Counted from the first letter of the stretch, positions 25,729 through 35,040 are shown. The stretch: DNA of 64,000 nucleotides from Brachybacterium sp. P6-10-X1 (GCF_001969445.1 NZ_CP017297.1:1488001-1552000), one strand, 5' to 3'. The notes: generated by a model from the sequence alone, not told the origin. Made by a program: numbers and translations.

Positions 25729-26498
25729 TGACTGCCGTCGCCGAGAAGCCCCAGGCCGAGTCCCCGCAGTCCGACGCGGAGGAGATCCCCACGTTCCAGG
25801 TGACGATGCGCATCGCGCGCTACAACCCGGAGGACGACAAGGGAACCCACTGGGAGGACTTCACCGTCACGATGCACGGCACCGACCGTGTGCTCGACGC
25901 CCTGCACGAGATCAAGTGGCATCAGGACGGGTCACTGACCTTCCGCCGCTCCTGCGCCCACGGCGTGTGCGGCTCCGACGCGATGCGCATCAACGGTCGC
26001 AACCGTCTGGCCTGCAAGACCCTGCTGAAGGACCTCGACATCGACAAGCCGATCACCGTCGAGCCCATCAAGGGGCTGCCGGTGGAGAAGGACATGATCG
26101 TCGACATGGAGCCGTTCTTCGACTCCTACAAGGAGGTCATGCCGTTCCTGGTCGCCCAGGGCCAGGAGCCCAGCCGGGAGCGTCTGCAGTCGGCCGAGGA
26201 ACGTGAGCGGTTCGATGACACCACCAAGTGCATCCTCTGCGCCGCCTGCACCTCCTCCTGCCCGGTGTTCTGGACCGACGGGCAGTACTTCGGGCCCGCC
26301 GCGATCGTCAACGCGCACCGGTTCATCTTCGATTCCCGCGACGACGCCGGCGAGCAGCGCCTGGAGATCCTCAACTCCAAGGAGGGCGTGTGGCGCTGCC
26401 GCACCACCTTCAACTGCACCGAGGCGTGCCCGCGAGGCATCCAGGTGACCAAGGCGATCGCCGAGGTGAAGCAGGCCGTGATCCGCGGCCGCGTCTGA
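25728..26498 (+). CDS. sdhB: Succinate dehydrogenase iron-sulfur subunit
   Basis: Encodes 256 residues. It passes electrons from SdhA to quinone through three iron-sulfur clusters. The N-terminal ferredoxin domain has SCAHGVCGSDAM and ACKTL for the 2Fe-2S cluster. The C-terminal domain has CILCAACTSSCP and CRTTFNCTEACPRG for the 4Fe-4S and 3Fe-4S clusters. An N-terminal extension of about 20 residues precedes the family core. It overlaps sdhA by one base and is followed by a strong terminator. Confidence 0.96.
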   Translation: MTAVAEKPQAESPQSDAEEIPTFQVTMRIARYNPEDDKGTHWEDFTVTMHGTDRVLDALHEIKWHQDGSLTFRRSCAHGVCGSDAMRINGRNRLACKTLLKDLDIDKPITVEPIKGLPVEKDMIVDMEPFFDSYKEVMPFLVAQGQEPSRERLQSAEERERFDDTTKCILCAACTSSCPVFWTDGQYFGPAAIVNAHRFIFDSRDDAGEQRLEILNSKEGVWRCRTTFNCTEACPRGIQVTKAIAEVKQAVIRGRV

Positions 26499-26548
26499 CC
26501 CGTCGCGCAGGGGCGGCGACGCTCTCCCCTCGCGCCGCTCGACCTGAT

Positions 26549-26588
26549 GCACGACACCCCGTCCGGAGATCCGGGCGGGGTGTCGTGC
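26549..26588. terminator. Strong terminator after sdhB (bidirectional)
   Basis: An 18-bp stem (26549-26566 with 26571-26588, one G-U pair on the plus transcript) with a 4-nt AGAT loop. It sits between sdhB and the convergent ThDP enzyme gene and can serve both. A weak U-containing stretch follows on the plus strand. Confidence 0.85.
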
Positions 26589-26680
26589 TATTCACCGGAG
26601 ATGAGGTCGACCCGACCCCGCAGGAGCGGGCCCGCACGGAGGAGCGTTCCCCCGGGAACGCCGCACCCGAGCGGGCCGGC

Positions 26681-28333
26681 TCAGGAGTTCACGCGGATGA
26701 CCTCTTCCTGGTACGGCGCGATGACCGAGCCGGAGATCCGCAGATCCAGCACGAGGAAGGGGCGCTGCTCGGGCGGCTCGGCGGCCCAGGTCGCCACCCG
26801 CTCCAGGTCGGCCAGGGTGCGCACGACGACCCCCTCGGCTCCGACCGCGGCCCCGAGGGCGGCGAAGTCGATCTCGGGGATCAGCATGGGCTCGCGCACG
26901 AGGCCCTTCAGCCCGTAGAGGTTCACCTCGGCGCCGTAGGCGGCGTCGTTCCACACCACCGCCATGCCCCGGCCTCCGGCGCTGCGGACGGCCGACTCGA
27001 GGTCGGCCAGAGCCATGGCCCCTCCCCCGTCGCCGGTCGTCAGCACCACCGTGGAGTCGGGGTTGGCGCGGGCGGCGCCGGGCACGCTGGGCCAGCCCAG
27101 GCCGATCGACTGGAAGGCGGTGCCCACCATCGCCATCCGGTGGGGCTCGGCGATGGGCCAGTACATGTTGGCCCAGGCGATGAAGTGGCCGCCGTCCGAG
27201 ACGACCACGCGATCCTCGGGCAGCAGCTCGGCCAGTCGGGCGGCGGCGGCTCGCGGGTCCAGGCGGCCGTCGTCGGCGAGCTCGGGGCCGACGGCGTGGC
27301 TGCGCAGCCGAGGTGCGTCCACAGTCTCCCGCCACGGCCGCGCCGGGCGCTCCACGGAGTCCAGGGCGCGGGTGATCGCCTCGGTGCTCAGGCGGGCGTC
27401 GGCGCGCACGAATCCGCCCACCCGGGCGTGGGTCGCGGCCGGAGCGGTATCGATCTGCCATACGGCGGTGTCCGGGTGGAACAGCTCGCCGAAGCGCATG
27501 GTGAACTGATTGAGGTCGGCGCCGACCACCACGGCCACATCGGCCTCGCGCACGCGCTCCATGGCGCCGGGGGCGCCGAAGCCGCCGGCGACGCCGAGGT
27601 CATAGCGGTCCTCGGGGAAGATGCCGCGCCCCAGCGCACTGGTGGCGGTCAGGGCGCCGGTCGCCGCGGCGAGCTCACCGAGGGCCGGACCGGCTCCCGA
27701 CAGCCAGGCGCCGCGCCCTGCCAGCAGCAGCGGGCGCTCGGCCGCCGAGAGATCCGCGGCCAGGCGTGCGAGCGCCGCCCGGGTGAAGTCGGCAGCGGGG
27801 GCGAGCGGCTCGGGCTCCCCGGGACCCGGGACCTCCGGCACGGGCCCGATGTCCAGCTGGGCGACGTCATACGGGATCGCGAGCACCACGGGCACACGAT
27901 AGGACAGGGCGTGCTCGATCGCGGTCACGGTCGCCGCCGCGGCGTCGATCCGCCCGACGGTGTAGGTGCGCACGCCGACGGCGGAGCTCAGCGCGATCTG
28001 GTCGACGTCCCAGGGGCGTGGGCCCGAGGTGGGCTCGTCGCCGACCACCAGCACCAGGGGAATGCGGGCCTGGGCGGCCTCGGCGAGGGCGGTCAGCGTG
28101 TTGGTGAACCCGGCGCCGTAGGTGGTCGTGGCCGCTGCCAGGCGGCCCGAGGTGCGGAAGTGCGCATCGGCGGCCACCACGGCGCCGGCCTCGTGGCGCA
28201 CCGCCGTGTAGGTGGCGTCGGTCCCTCGCAGCAGGGCGTCGAGGAAGTAGGCGTTGCCGTTGCCCATCAGGCCGAACACATGGTGGACGTGCTGGGCGAG
28301 GGTGCGGGCGACATGGGTGGAGACGATGGCCAT
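26681..28333 (-). CDS. Thiamine-diphosphate-dependent enzyme, acetolactate synthase / decarboxylase family
   Basis: Encodes 550 residues in the three-domain POX family. The N-terminal domain holds the catalytic Glu in VRHEAGAVVAA (Glu48) and the C-terminal domain holds the ThDP-metal motif from GDG (434-436) to WNDAAYGAEVN. The central domain looks FAD- or nucleotide-binding-like, with PLLLAGRGAW. The ATG at 28333 has GGAAGGA upstream. No small regulatory IlvN subunit or other branched-chain gene is nearby, so true acetolactate synthase is unlikely; a 2-oxoacid decarboxylase or another lyase is possible. It stands alone between sdhB and xthA and its substrate cannot be read. Confidence 0.8.
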   Translation of the reverse strand: MAIVSTHVARTLAQHVHHVFGLMGNGNAYFLDALLRGTDATYTAVRHEAGAVVAADAHFRTSGRLAAATTTYGAGFTNTLTALAEAAQARIPLVLVVGDEPTSGPRPWDVDQIALSSAVGVRTYTVGRIDAAAATVTAIEHALSYRVPVVLAIPYDVAQLDIGPVPEVPGPGEPEPLAPAADFTRAALARLAADLSAAERPLLLAGRGAWLSGAGPALGELAAATGALTATSALGRGIFPEDRYDLGVAGGFGAPGAMERVREADVAVVVGADLNQFTMRFGELFHPDTAVWQIDTAPAATHARVGGFVRADARLSTEAITRALDSVERPARPWRETVDAPRLRSHAVGPELADDGRLDPRAAAARLAELLPEDRVVVSDGGHFIAWANMYWPIAEPHRMAMVGTAFQSIGLGWPSVPGAARANPDSTVVLTTGDGGGAMALADLESAVRSAGGRGMAVVWNDAAYGAEVNLYGLKGLVREPMLIPEIDFAALGAAVGAEGVVVRTLADLERVATWAAEPPEQRPFLVLDLRISGSVIAPYQEEVIRVNS

Positions 28334-28575
28334 GGGGGTCCTTCCGAGATGTATGCGGAACGCAGCTGAGTGGTCCGTATATGTCTCGCCCCAGGTCCGC
28401 CTGCGGTTTCGTGCCCCTTGTGAGAGCACCGGCGTCGACTCCTCCGTGAGCCCGCCTGACGAGGACGAGGCTAGCACCATGGCGGCCTCGCACCGGTCGG
28501 ACGGCGACGCCGCCCCCCGCGCCGGGGAGGGCGGCGACAGGCGGCGCGAGGTCTCCGGCAGGGTCGGACCGTCGG

Positions 28576-29397
28576 TCAGGAGTAGGAGATCACCAGGGGC
28601 GCGTGATCGGACCAGCGGGTGTCGTAGCTGGGGGCACGATCGACCTGGGCCGAGCTCGCCCGGGCGGCGAGGTCCTCGGTGGCCAGCTGGTAGTCGATCC
28701 TCCAGCCCGAGTCGTTGTCGAAGGCCTTCCCGCGCTGGGACCACCAGGTGTAGGGCCCGGGGCCGTCGCCGTGCACGGTGCGGTGGACGTCCACGAAGCC
28801 GGCGTCCGTGGTGAGGCGGTCGAGGTACTCCCGCTCCTCCGGCAGGAAGCCGGCGGACTTGAGATTGCCTTTCCAGTTCTTGATGTCCCACTCGGTGTGG
28901 GCGATGTTGATGTCTCCGGTCAGGACCACGTGGCGACCGTCGGACCGCAGCTGCTCGAGGTGGACCATCATGGTGTCGAGGAACGCGTACTTGTCGACCA
29001 TGGTCTGCGGTTTCTCGGTGTTGCCCGAATGCATGTAGCAGGAGATGACGGTGAGGTCGCGCCCGTCCCCGAACGGATCGGCGAGGTCCACCTCGATCCA
29101 GCGCCCGGTATGCGCGTCGCCCTCGAGCCCGGGCAGCCCGTGGCGCACCGTCTCGAGATCGACGTCCTCGCGGCTCGAGCGCACGGCGATCGCCACCCCG
29201 GCGCGTCCCTTCAGCTGCGAGGCCTCGCCGACGATGCTCCAGCCCTCACCGACGAGGCCGGCGAGCAGCTCTTCGGGAGCCCGCACCTCCTGCAGGGTGA
29301 TGACGTCCGCCGCGGTCTCGGCGATCCATTCCGGCATGCCCTTGCGGACGGCGGCTCGCAAGCCGTTGACGTTGACGGTGGCGATGGTCAGGCTCAT
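28576..29397 (-). CDS. xthA: Exodeoxyribonuclease III family AP endonuclease
   Basis: Encodes 273 residues, the usual XthA size. It cuts DNA at abasic sites during base-excision repair. Motifs: [10 protein letters not shown] at the start, metal-binding [27 protein letters not shown] and the terminal SDHAPLVI. The ATG overlaps the folD stop by 4 bp, so it is coupled to folD although the pathways differ. No membrane or secretion signal. The 242-bp gap between it and the ThDP gene shows no further gene. Confidence 0.93.
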   Translation of the reverse strand: MSLTIATVNVNGLRAAVRKGMPEWIAETAADVITLQEVRAPEELLAGLVGEGWSIVGEASQLKGRAGVAIAVRSSREDVDLETVRHGLPGLEGDAHTGRWIEVDLADPFGDGRDLTVISCYMHSGNTEKPQTMVDKYAFLDTMMVHLEQLRSDGRHVVLTGDINIAHTEWDIKNWKGNLKSAGFLPEEREYLDRLTTDAGFVDVHRTVHGDGPGPYTWWSQRGKAFDNDSGWRIDYQLATEDLAARASSAQVDRAPSYDTRWSDHAPLVISYS

Positions 29398-30293
29398 GCG
29401 GTCTCCTCGATCCCGGCGGCGCGCTCGGCCGCCTCGACGACGTTCTTCATCAGCAGGGCACGGGTCATGGGACCCACGCCGCCGGGGTTGGGACTGAGCC
29501 AGGCGGCGACATCGACGACGTCCGGGTCGACGTCGCCGATCAGCTTCGCCTTGCCGCCGGCGGGGTCCTCACGGCGCGAGACGCCGACGTCGAGCACGAT
29601 CGCGCCATGCTTGACGTCCTCGGGGCGCACCAGGTGCGCGCTGCCGGCGGCGGCGACGATCACGTCGGCGCGGCGCAGCTGGGCGGACAGGTCGGCGGTG
29701 CCGGTGTGGCACAGGGTGACGGTCGCGTTGTACTCGCGCCGCGTCAGCAGGGCGCCGATGGAGCGGCCGACCGTGATGCCACGGCCGACGACCACGACGT
29801 CCTTGCCGCGAAAGTCGAGACCGTGGCGCTCGACCAGCTCGATGACGGCCCGCGGCGTGCAGGGCAGGGGCGTGTGGATCGGGGTGTAGGCGTTCAGCAC
29901 CAGGCGGCCGAGGTTCATCGGGTGCAGGCCGTCGGCATCCTTGGCGGGGTCGATCCGCTCGAGGATCGCGTCGGTGTCGATATGCTCCGGAAGCGGCAGC
30001 TGGACGATGTACCCGGTGCAGGCGGGGTCCTCGTTCAGCTCGTCGACGAGTGCCTCGACGTCCGCCTGCGCGGCGTCGGCCGGGAGGGTCTTCTGGATCG
30101 AGTGCAGGCCGATCTGCTCGCTGTCGCGGTGCTTGCCGCGCACGTAGGCGGCGCTGCCGGGGTCCTCCCCCACCAGGACGGTCGCCAGGCCCGGTCGTTC
30201 GTGCCCGGCCTCGACGAGTCGCGCGACGCGCCCGGCGAGCTCCTCCTTGATCGCCTTCGCGGTGGCCTTGCCGTCGAGGATCTGTGCCGTCAT
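29394..30293 (-). CDS. folD: Bifunctional methylene-THF dehydrogenase / methenyl-THF cyclohydrolase
   Basis: Encodes 299 residues. It interconverts 5,10-methylene-, methenyl- and 10-formyl-tetrahydrofolate using NADP. Active-site motif Y50-VRG-K54 is intact; QLPLPEHID, the folate-site DADGLHPMN and the NADP-site [13 protein letters not shown] follow. The ATG at 30293 has AAAGGAG upstream. It lies downstream of glyA, which makes the methylene-THF it uses, so both form a one-carbon unit. A 24-bp tandem repeat lies in the glyA-folD gap directly before its ribosome binding site. Confidence 0.96.
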   Translation of the reverse strand: MTAQILDGKATAKAIKEELAGRVARLVEAGHERPGLATVLVGEDPGSAAYVRGKHRDSEQIGLHSIQKTLPADAAQADVEALVDELNEDPACTGYIVQLPLPEHIDTDAILERIDPAKDADGLHPMNLGRLVLNAYTPIHTPLPCTPRAVIELVERHGLDFRGKDVVVVGRGITVGRSIGALLTRREYNATVTLCHTGTADLSAQLRRADVIVAAAGSAHLVRPEDVKHGAIVLDVGVSRREDPAGGKAKLIGDVDPDVVDVAAWLSPNPGGVGPMTRALLMKNVVEAAERAAGIEETA

Positions 30294-30310
30294 GGCGCTC
30301 CTTTGATGGG

Positions 30311-30378
30311 GGTGGGTGGGAGTCGCAGAGAGGTGGTGGGTGGGAGTCGCAGAGGGGCGGTGGGTGGGAGTTGCGGGG
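30311..30378. repeat. Three tandem 24-bp repeats between glyA and folD
   Basis: Copies start at 30311, 30335 and 30359 with the core GGTGGGTGGGAGTCGCAGAG; the third diverges (AGTTGCGGGG). On the transcribed minus strand they are C-rich. They lie in the glyA-folD leader, 18-85 nt before the folD start, and contain no ORF with support. Confidence 0.85.
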
Positions 30379-30438
30379 TGGGGCGTCGAGGGGACGGCCG
30401 TGGGACCCGGCGCTGGTGTGCCGGGCCCCACGGATCGA

Positions 30439-31707
30439 TCAGTACTGCTGCAGATCCGCGTACAGCGGCTTCGCCGCGGCGAGAGCCGCCGTGCGGGCGC
30501 GCAGGGTCTCCACGTCGGCGCCCCCGGTCAGCGCCAGGGCGATGACGTCGGCGACCTCGGTGAACTCTGCGGCGCCGAAGCCACGGGTGGCCAGGGCCGG
30601 GGTGCCGATGCGCAGGCCCGAGGTGACGCGCGGCGGGCGCGGATCGTTGGGGACCGCATTGCGGTTCACGGTGATGCCGACCTCGTGGAGACGATCCTCG
30701 GCCTGCTGGCCGTCGAGCTCGCTGTCGACCAGGTCCACCAGCACGAGGTGGACGTCGGTGCCGCCGGTGAGGACCTTGACGCCGGAGGCCGCGGTGTCCT
30801 CGGCCTGCAACCGCTCGGCGAGGATCCTCGCGCCCTCGAGGGTGCGGGCCTGGCGGTCCGCGAACTCCTCGGAGGCGGCGACCTTCAGGGCGACGGCCTT
30901 GGCGGCGACGACGTGCATCAGCGGGCCGCCCTGCTGGCCCGGGAACACGGCGGAGTCGATCTTCTTCGCCCACTTCTCGGTGCACAGGATCATGCCGGAG
31001 CGAGGGCCGCCGATGGTCTTGTGGATCGTGGTGGAGACGACGTCCGCGTAGGGGACGGGGCTCGGGTGCAGACCGGCCGCGACCAGGCCCGCGAAGTGGG
31101 CCATGTCCACCCAGAGGGCGGCGCCGACCTCGTCGGCGATCTCGCGGAAGGCCGCGAAGTCGAGCTGGCGGGTGTAGGCGGACCAGCCGGCGACGATGAC
31201 CTTGGGCTGCTCGGCGACGGCGAGCTCGCGCACCGCGTCCATGTCGATCAGACCGGTTGCGGGATCGGTCTCGTAGGCGACGATGTCGTACAGGCGGCCG
31301 GAGAAGTTGATCTTCATGCCGTGGGTGAGGTGGCCGCCGTGGGCGAGCGAGAGGCCCATCAGCTTGTCGCCGGGACGGGCCAGGGCGTGCATCACGGCGG
31401 CGTTCGCGGTGGCGCCCGAGTGGGGCTGGACGTTGACGTGCTCGGCACCGAAGAGGTCCTTCGCGCGCTGGATCGCGATCTCCTCGGCGACGTCGACCTC
31501 CTCGCAGCCGCCGTAGTAGCGACGACCCGGATACCCCTCGGCGTACTTGTTGGTCAGGACGGATCCCTGGGTCTGGAGCACGGCGCGCGGGACGAAGTTC
31601 TCGCTGGCGATCATCTCCAGCGTGCGCTGCTGGCGGGCGAGCTCACGATCGAGGACGCCGGCGATGTCCGGGTCGAGTTCGGCGAGGGACTGGTCGAGGA
31701 CGTTCAC
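30439..31707 (-). CDS. glyA: Serine hydroxymethyltransferase
   Basis: Encodes 422 residues from a GTG at 31707 with AGGAGG upstream. It converts serine and THF to glycine and methylene-[34 protein letters not shown] and the PLP-lysine region [14 protein letters not shown] are intact. An ATG at 31755 would add 16 residues without family similarity. The C-terminus is normal. Together with folD and xthA downstream it forms a minus-strand operon. No glycine or THF riboswitch is seen in the 62 bp upstream. Confidence 0.95.
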   Translation of the reverse strand: MNVLDQSLAELDPDIAGVLDRELARQQRTLEMIASENFVPRAVLQTQGSVLTNKYAEGYPGRRYYGGCEEVDVAEEIAIQRAKDLFGAEHVNVQPHSGATANAAVMHALARPGDKLMGLSLAHGGHLTHGMKINFSGRLYDIVAYETDPATGLIDMDAVRELAVAEQPKVIVAGWSAYTRQLDFAAFREIADEVGAALWVDMAHFAGLVAAGLHPSPVPYADVVSTTIHKTIGGPRSGMILCTEKWAKKIDSAVFPGQQGGPLMHVVAAKAVALKVAASEEFADRQARTLEGARILAERLQAEDTAASGVKVLTGGTDVHLVLVDLVDSELDGQQAEDRLHEVGITVNRNAVPNDPRPPRVTSGLRIGTPALATRGFGAAEFTEVADVIALALTGGADVETLRARTAALAAAKPLYADLQQY

Positions 31708-31769
31708 GGGGCCTCCTGCGGTGACGGGCGGGACGACGGCGGGCGCCGCCCCCATATCCTAGGCCGAGC

Positions 31770-32897
31770 TCACAGCTGCAGGCCCAGTCGGACGGGTTCC
31801 GGGACCAGTCGGATCCCGTAGGCCTGCTCGACGCGGACCTGCACGTCGCGCGCGAGGGCGACGAGCTCCTCGCTGCTCGCGCCGCCGCGGTTGGTCAGGG
31901 CCAGCGAATGCTTGGTCGAGACCGCGGCCCGCCCGCCCACCGCGTGCCCGCGCTCGATACCGGCGTGGCTGATCAGCCACGCCGCGCTGGTCTTCACGCG
32001 GCCGTCCCCGACGTCGTAGCGCGGCGCCTCCTGGGGCAGATCCGCGGCCCGCTCGGCCTCCAGGATCGGGTTGGTGAAGAAGGAGCCGGCGCTCCAGGTG
32101 TCGTGGTCGACCGGATCGAGCACCATGCCCTTGGAACCGCGAAGGGCCAGCACCGCCTGTCGAACGTCCTGCATGGGTGCCCGATCCCCCACCTCGACGC
32201 CGAGCGCGTCGGCGAGCTGGGCATAGCGGATCGGGGCGGAGAGGTGGCCGAGGGTGTGCTGGAAGGTCACCGAGAGCACCACGTAGCGACCCGTGGCCGA
32301 GGGCACGGGACCGGTGTGGCGGGTGCGTTTGAAGACGCTGTCGCGATAGGAGAAGTCGCAGTCGGCGGCGAAGAAGGTGCGCACGGCCCGGCGCTCACGG
32401 TCCCAGGTGCGCACGCGGGAGATCGTCGCGGAGACCTCCTGGCCGTAGGCGCCGACGTTCTGGATCGGGGTGGCGCCGACGGTGCCGGGGATCCCTGAGA
32501 GCGCCTCGATGCCGACCATCTGGCGGGCGATCGCATAGCGCACCGCCCGGTCCCAGTCCACGCCCGCGAAGTACTCGACGATCGCTCCGCCGCAGGTGGG
32601 ATCGAGCGGAGTGAGCTCGGCGGGGTCGACGGGGATGCCGTCGGGCTCGCCGGAGGCGCCGACCTCGCAGGTGGCATCCAGCAGCGGCGGGTCCTCGGGA
32701 TCGCGCAGCAGCACCACGGTGCCGTCGAACGGCTCGTCGGAGGCGACCAGGTTGGAGCCGCCACCCAGGACCAGCAGCGGGCGCCCGGCCTCGTCGGCCG
32801 CGGAGACCGCGTCGATCACCTCCTCGGCGGTACGGGCCTCGACCAGGTGCGTGACGGGGCCGCCGATGCGGAGGGTGGTGAGGTCGGAGAGCTTCAT
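31770..32897 (-). CDS. murB: UDP-N-acetylenolpyruvoylglucosamine reductase
   Basis: Encodes 375 residues. It reduces UDP-GlcNAc-enolpyruvate to UDP-MurNAc in peptidoglycan synthesis using FAD and NADPH. The FAD-binding N-terminal half has TLRIGGPV and LVLGGGSNLVASD, then GIEALSGIPGTVGATPIQNVGAYG split over the family motif. SAGSFFTNPIL carries the catalytic Ser. Its ATG overlaps the hadB-like stop by 4 bp, an order (hadA-hadB-murB) typical of Micrococcales. Confidence 0.94.
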   Translation of the reverse strand: MKLSDLTTLRIGGPVTHLVEARTAEEVIDAVSAADEAGRPLLVLGGGSNLVASDEPFDGTVVLLRDPEDPPLLDATCEVGASGEPDGIPVDPAELTPLDPTCGGAIVEYFAGVDWDRAVRYAIARQMVGIEALSGIPGTVGATPIQNVGAYGQEVSATISRVRTWDRERRAVRTFFAADCDFSYRDSVFKRTRHTGPVPSATGRYVVLSVTFQHTLGHLSAPIRYAQLADALGVEVGDRAPMQDVRQAVLALRGSKGMVLDPVDHDTWSAGSFFTNPILEAERAADLPQEAPRYDVGDGRVKTSAAWLISHAGIERGHAVGGRAAVSTKHSLALTNRGGASSEELVALARDVQVRVEQAYGIRLVPEPVRLGLQL

Positions 32898-33370
32898 GCC
32901 GAGGTGCCCGCAGAGGCGGTGACGATCGTGGCGCGAGCACGTCCGAGCACCTTGGTGCCGTCGACCTCGGCGGTGAGGTCCGCACGAGCGGTCCCGGCCG
33001 CCCCGTCGATCGCCCCGACGACGGCGACGACCTCGAGGGTCACCGAACCGGTCGCGGGCACGGGGATCGGGTTGGTGAACCGCACCGAGTACTCGCGCAC
33101 GAGGGTGGGGTCACCGAGCCGATCGAGCAGTCCCGTCAGGGCGGTGCCCATGGTGAGCATGCCGTGGGCGATGACGCCGGGCAGGCCGGCTTCCGCCGCG
33201 ACGGTGTCGTTGTAGTGGATGGGGTTGAAGTCGCCGGAGGCCCCGGCGTAGCGCACCAGGGAGTCCCGGGTGATCTGGTGGCGGGTGCGCGCGAGCTCCT
33301 GACCGATGCTCAGGTCGGTGAGATCCAGCCGCTCGGGTCCGGCGGCGGGCGTGGTGGGTGTGGCGGTCAT
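32894..33370 (-). CDS. hadB: MaoC-type (R)-hydroxyacyl-ACP/CoA dehydratase, HadB-like
   Basis: Encodes 158 residues with a single hot-dog domain. The hydratase-2 motif GDFNPIHYND supplies the catalytic Asp47 and His52. In mycobacteria HadB pairs with a HadA subunit lacking these residues to dehydrate 3-hydroxyacyl-ACP during fatty-acid elongation, and the gene encoding the partner lies 125 bp upstream. ATG preceded by AGGAG. Mycolic acids are not implied; such pairs occur widely in actinobacteria, and the acyl substrate is unknown. Confidence 0.85.
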   Translation of the reverse strand: MTATPTTPAAGPERLDLTDLSIGQELARTRHQITRDSLVRYAGASGDFNPIHYNDTVAAEAGLPGVIAHGMLTMGTALTGLLDRLGDPTLVREYSVRFTNPIPVPATGSVTLEVVAVVGAIDGAAGTARADLTAEVDGTKVLGRARATIVTASAGTSA

Positions 33371-33440
33371 CTCTGCTCCTGGGGTCGTGGCGTCGCAGCC
33401 TGTCGGGCGGGGACGAACGGACGAGGGGACGGCGGGTGCG

Positions 33441-33488
33441 GGCTCGACGGGACGGCGGGGTCCTGGCTCGACGGGACGGCGGGGTGCT
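33441..33488. repeat. Two 24-bp tandem repeats between hadA and hadB
   Basis: Copies at 33441 and 33465 share the core GGCTCGACGGGACGGCGGGG and differ at one base; a degenerate third copy precedes them (about 33418-33440). Non-coding, in the 125-bp gap between the two dehydratase genes. Confidence 0.8.
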
Positions 33489-33495
33489 GGGCCGG

Positions 33496-33945
33496 TCAGT
33501 CGCCGCGCACGACGATCATGCTCGTCACGCTCGCGACCTCCGCGCCGGCCTCGTCGGTCATGTCGACGCGGGTGGTGATCATCGTGTGCCCGCCGGCGGC
33601 GCGGACGGACTCGACGGTCAGCGTGGGGACCAGGCGGTCGCCGGCCACCACGGGGCGGTGCAGGGAGAAGGACTCCTGGCCGTGGACGACCCGGGTGAAA
33701 TCGATGCCGGCGGCGGGGTCCTCGATGTACCGGGCCTCGGTGGCCTGGGCGAGGGAGACCAGGAAGGTGGGAGGGGCGACCACATCGGCGTGACCGGCCT
33801 CGCGCGCGGCGTCGGCCTCGGTGTGCAGCGAGGAGCTCGAGCCCGTGGCACGGGCGAACTCGGCGACCTTCGCGGCGGAGACGGTGTGCACGGGGCCGGC
33901 CGGATACGTGCGGCCGGCGAAGGCGGGATCAGGGGTGGTCGTCAT
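33496..33945 (-). CDS. hadA: MaoC-like dehydratase subunit, HadA-like (FAS1-type N-terminal domain)
   Basis: Encodes 149 residues. Hot-dog fold of the MaoC_dehydrat_N type: FAGRTYPAGPVHTVSAAKVAEF near the start in shortened form and HADVVAPPTFLVSL mid-protein. It lacks the Asp/His catalytic motif, as expected of the substrate-binding partner of HadB. The ATG at 33945 has GGGAGA upstream; a longer frame to 34164 has no family similarity. Downstream of rpmG and the tRNA genes, the same order as rpmG2-hadA-hadB in M. tuberculosis. Confidence 0.84.
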   Translation of the reverse strand: MTTTPDPAFAGRTYPAGPVHTVSAAKVAEFARATGSSSSLHTEADAAREAGHADVVAPPTFLVSLAQATEARYIEDPAAGIDFTRVVHGQESFSLHRPVVAGDRLVPTLTVESVRAAGGHTMITTRVDMTDEAGAEVASVTSMIVVRGD

Positions 33946-34200
33946 GAACTCTCCCGGGGGACGCGGCGCAGGGCCGACGGTGGACGGTGGGCGTCGGGCC
34001 GACGGCCGGGATGAGGGGCCGCCGGCCGCTGTCCGATCGATGATCTCACCCTCGGTGGGATCTCGCTGTCGGCCGGGGGCCTCACCGTCGGTCGCAGAAT
34101 CTCGTGCTCCGGGCCCACGCTGCCGCGACCAGGCTCCGGACGCACGAAAGGCCACCCGGGACATGCCCGTGTGGCCTTTGGTGTGGTGCGCGCGGCCCGC

Positions 34201-34371
34201 TCAGCGGGTCTCGCGATGCGCCGTCTGCTTGCCGCAGGTCGGGCAGAACTTCGACAGCTCCAGCCGATCCGGGGTGTTGCGACGGTTCTTCTTGGTGATG
34301 TAGTTGCGCGCCTTGCACTCGACACAAGCCATGGTGATCTTGGGACGCACGTCGGAGGTCTTGCTCGCCAC
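34201..34371 (-). CDS. rpmG: 50S ribosomal protein L33
   Basis: Encodes 56 residues from a GTG at 34371 with GAGG upstream. L33 is a small protein of the large ribosomal subunit near the E site. [20 protein letters not shown] and KFCPTCGK show all four zinc cysteines (16, 19, 43, 46), so this is the zinc-binding (C+) form. Zinc-responsive C+/C- pairs are common in actinobacteria; no second copy is in the window. It lies immediately downstream of tRNA-Met. Confidence 0.96.
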   Translation of the reverse strand: MASKTSDVRPKITMACVECKARNYITKKNRRNTPDRLELSKFCPTCGKQTAHRETR

Positions 34372-34467
34372 GGTTCGCCTCTTTCGTCCGGGTGGCGCGC
34401 CCAGCGGCGCACCTCGTGGGTCCCCGTGCTCGGGGGATGTGGAACATGCACTCCGGTAGGACCGGCG

Positions 34468-34544
34468 TGGTACCGAGGGCGGGGATCGAACCCGCGACCT
34501 CACGATTATGAGTCGTGCGCTCTAACCGTCTGAGCTACCCCGGC
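34468..34544 (-). tRNA. tRNA-Met (anticodon CAT)
   Basis: Clear cloverleaf on the minus strand: acceptor GCCGGGG with CCTCGGT (two G-U pairs), D-loop AGCTCAGACGGTTAGAGC, anticodon loop CTCATAA, T-arm with GGTTCGATCC, and an encoded 3' CCA. The D-arm and paired first base fit the elongator rather than the initiator tRNA. A lysidine-modified tRNA-Ile cannot be excluded from sequence alone. Confidence 0.93.
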
Positions 34545-34558
34545 GTGACCGATGAGAA

Positions 34559-34586
34559 CGGCCCGATCTCGAATGAGACCGGGCCG
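34559..34586 (-). other. Hairpin between tRNA-Thr and tRNA-Met
   Basis: CGGCCCG-GT-CTC (minus strand) pairs with GAG-AT-CGGGCCG as a 12-bp stem with one G-U pair and an ATTC loop. It fills most of the 55-bp tRNA spacer and could be a processing signal or a weak terminator. Confidence 0.55.
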
Positions 34587-34599
34587 CCGCATCCATCAG

Positions 34600-34672
34600 A
34601 GCCCTGAAAGGGAATCGAACCCTTGACCTTCTCCTTACCATGGAGATGCTCTGCCGACTGAGCTATCAGGGC
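34600..34672 (-). tRNA. tRNA-Thr (anticodon GGT)
   Basis: Minus-strand cloverleaf with 7-bp acceptor GCCCTGA / TCAGGGC, D-arm AGCTCAGTCGGCAGAGC, anticodon loop ATGGTAA and T-arm GGTTCGATTCC. Discriminator is U; CCA is not encoded. Confidence 0.95.
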
Positions 34673-34757
34673 AACCTGGTGAACCTTACCCGCCGCTCTG
34701 CCGCGAGGCAATTCGGGGGCTGGTCCCGGTGCTTCGAGTCACAAGGACTCTCCGCGG

Positions 34758-34839
34758 TGGCAGGTGAGGGATTCGAACCCACGAAGGCAATGCCAGCTGA
34801 TTTACAGTCAGCTCCCTTTGGCCACTCGGGTAACCTGCC
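34758..34839 (-). tRNA. tRNA-Tyr (anticodon GTA)
   Basis: Minus-strand cloverleaf of 82 nt with a long variable arm (class II). Acceptor GGCAGGT / ACCTGCC, anticodon loop CTGTAAA, T-arm GGTTCGAATCC, discriminator A. CCA is not fully encoded. First of the three tRNAs in transcription order. Confidence 0.95.
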
Positions 34840-35040
34840 GTCGTTCGCTTCCGTCAGCATCCGATCGAGATCGGGGTGCCGCCGGCAGCGGACTCGGAAC
34901 AGCATACCGGCGCACCGCCGACGGCGCTAACCCAGAGGCCCCCTGTGGCGCATGAAGAAGGTCACAGGGGTCGACCAGGCCCCCGACCAGGGCTGTTGGG
35001 CGTGCCCGCTGATACAGGAGGATGCAGGAGAGGGACAGGA

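Noticed and set aside
28334..28575. Small plus-strand gene between the ThDP gene and xthA
   Set aside because: The open frame there is Arg/Gly/Ser-rich, lacks a ribosome binding site and overlaps the starts and ends of real genes.
30311..30378. Possible CRISPR repeats (24-bp units)
   Set aside because: Units are directly adjacent without unique spacers, and no cas gene is present.
31708..31769. Glycine or tetrahydrofolate riboswitch upstream of glyA
   Set aside because: The 62-bp gap is too short and shows no conserved riboswitch core.
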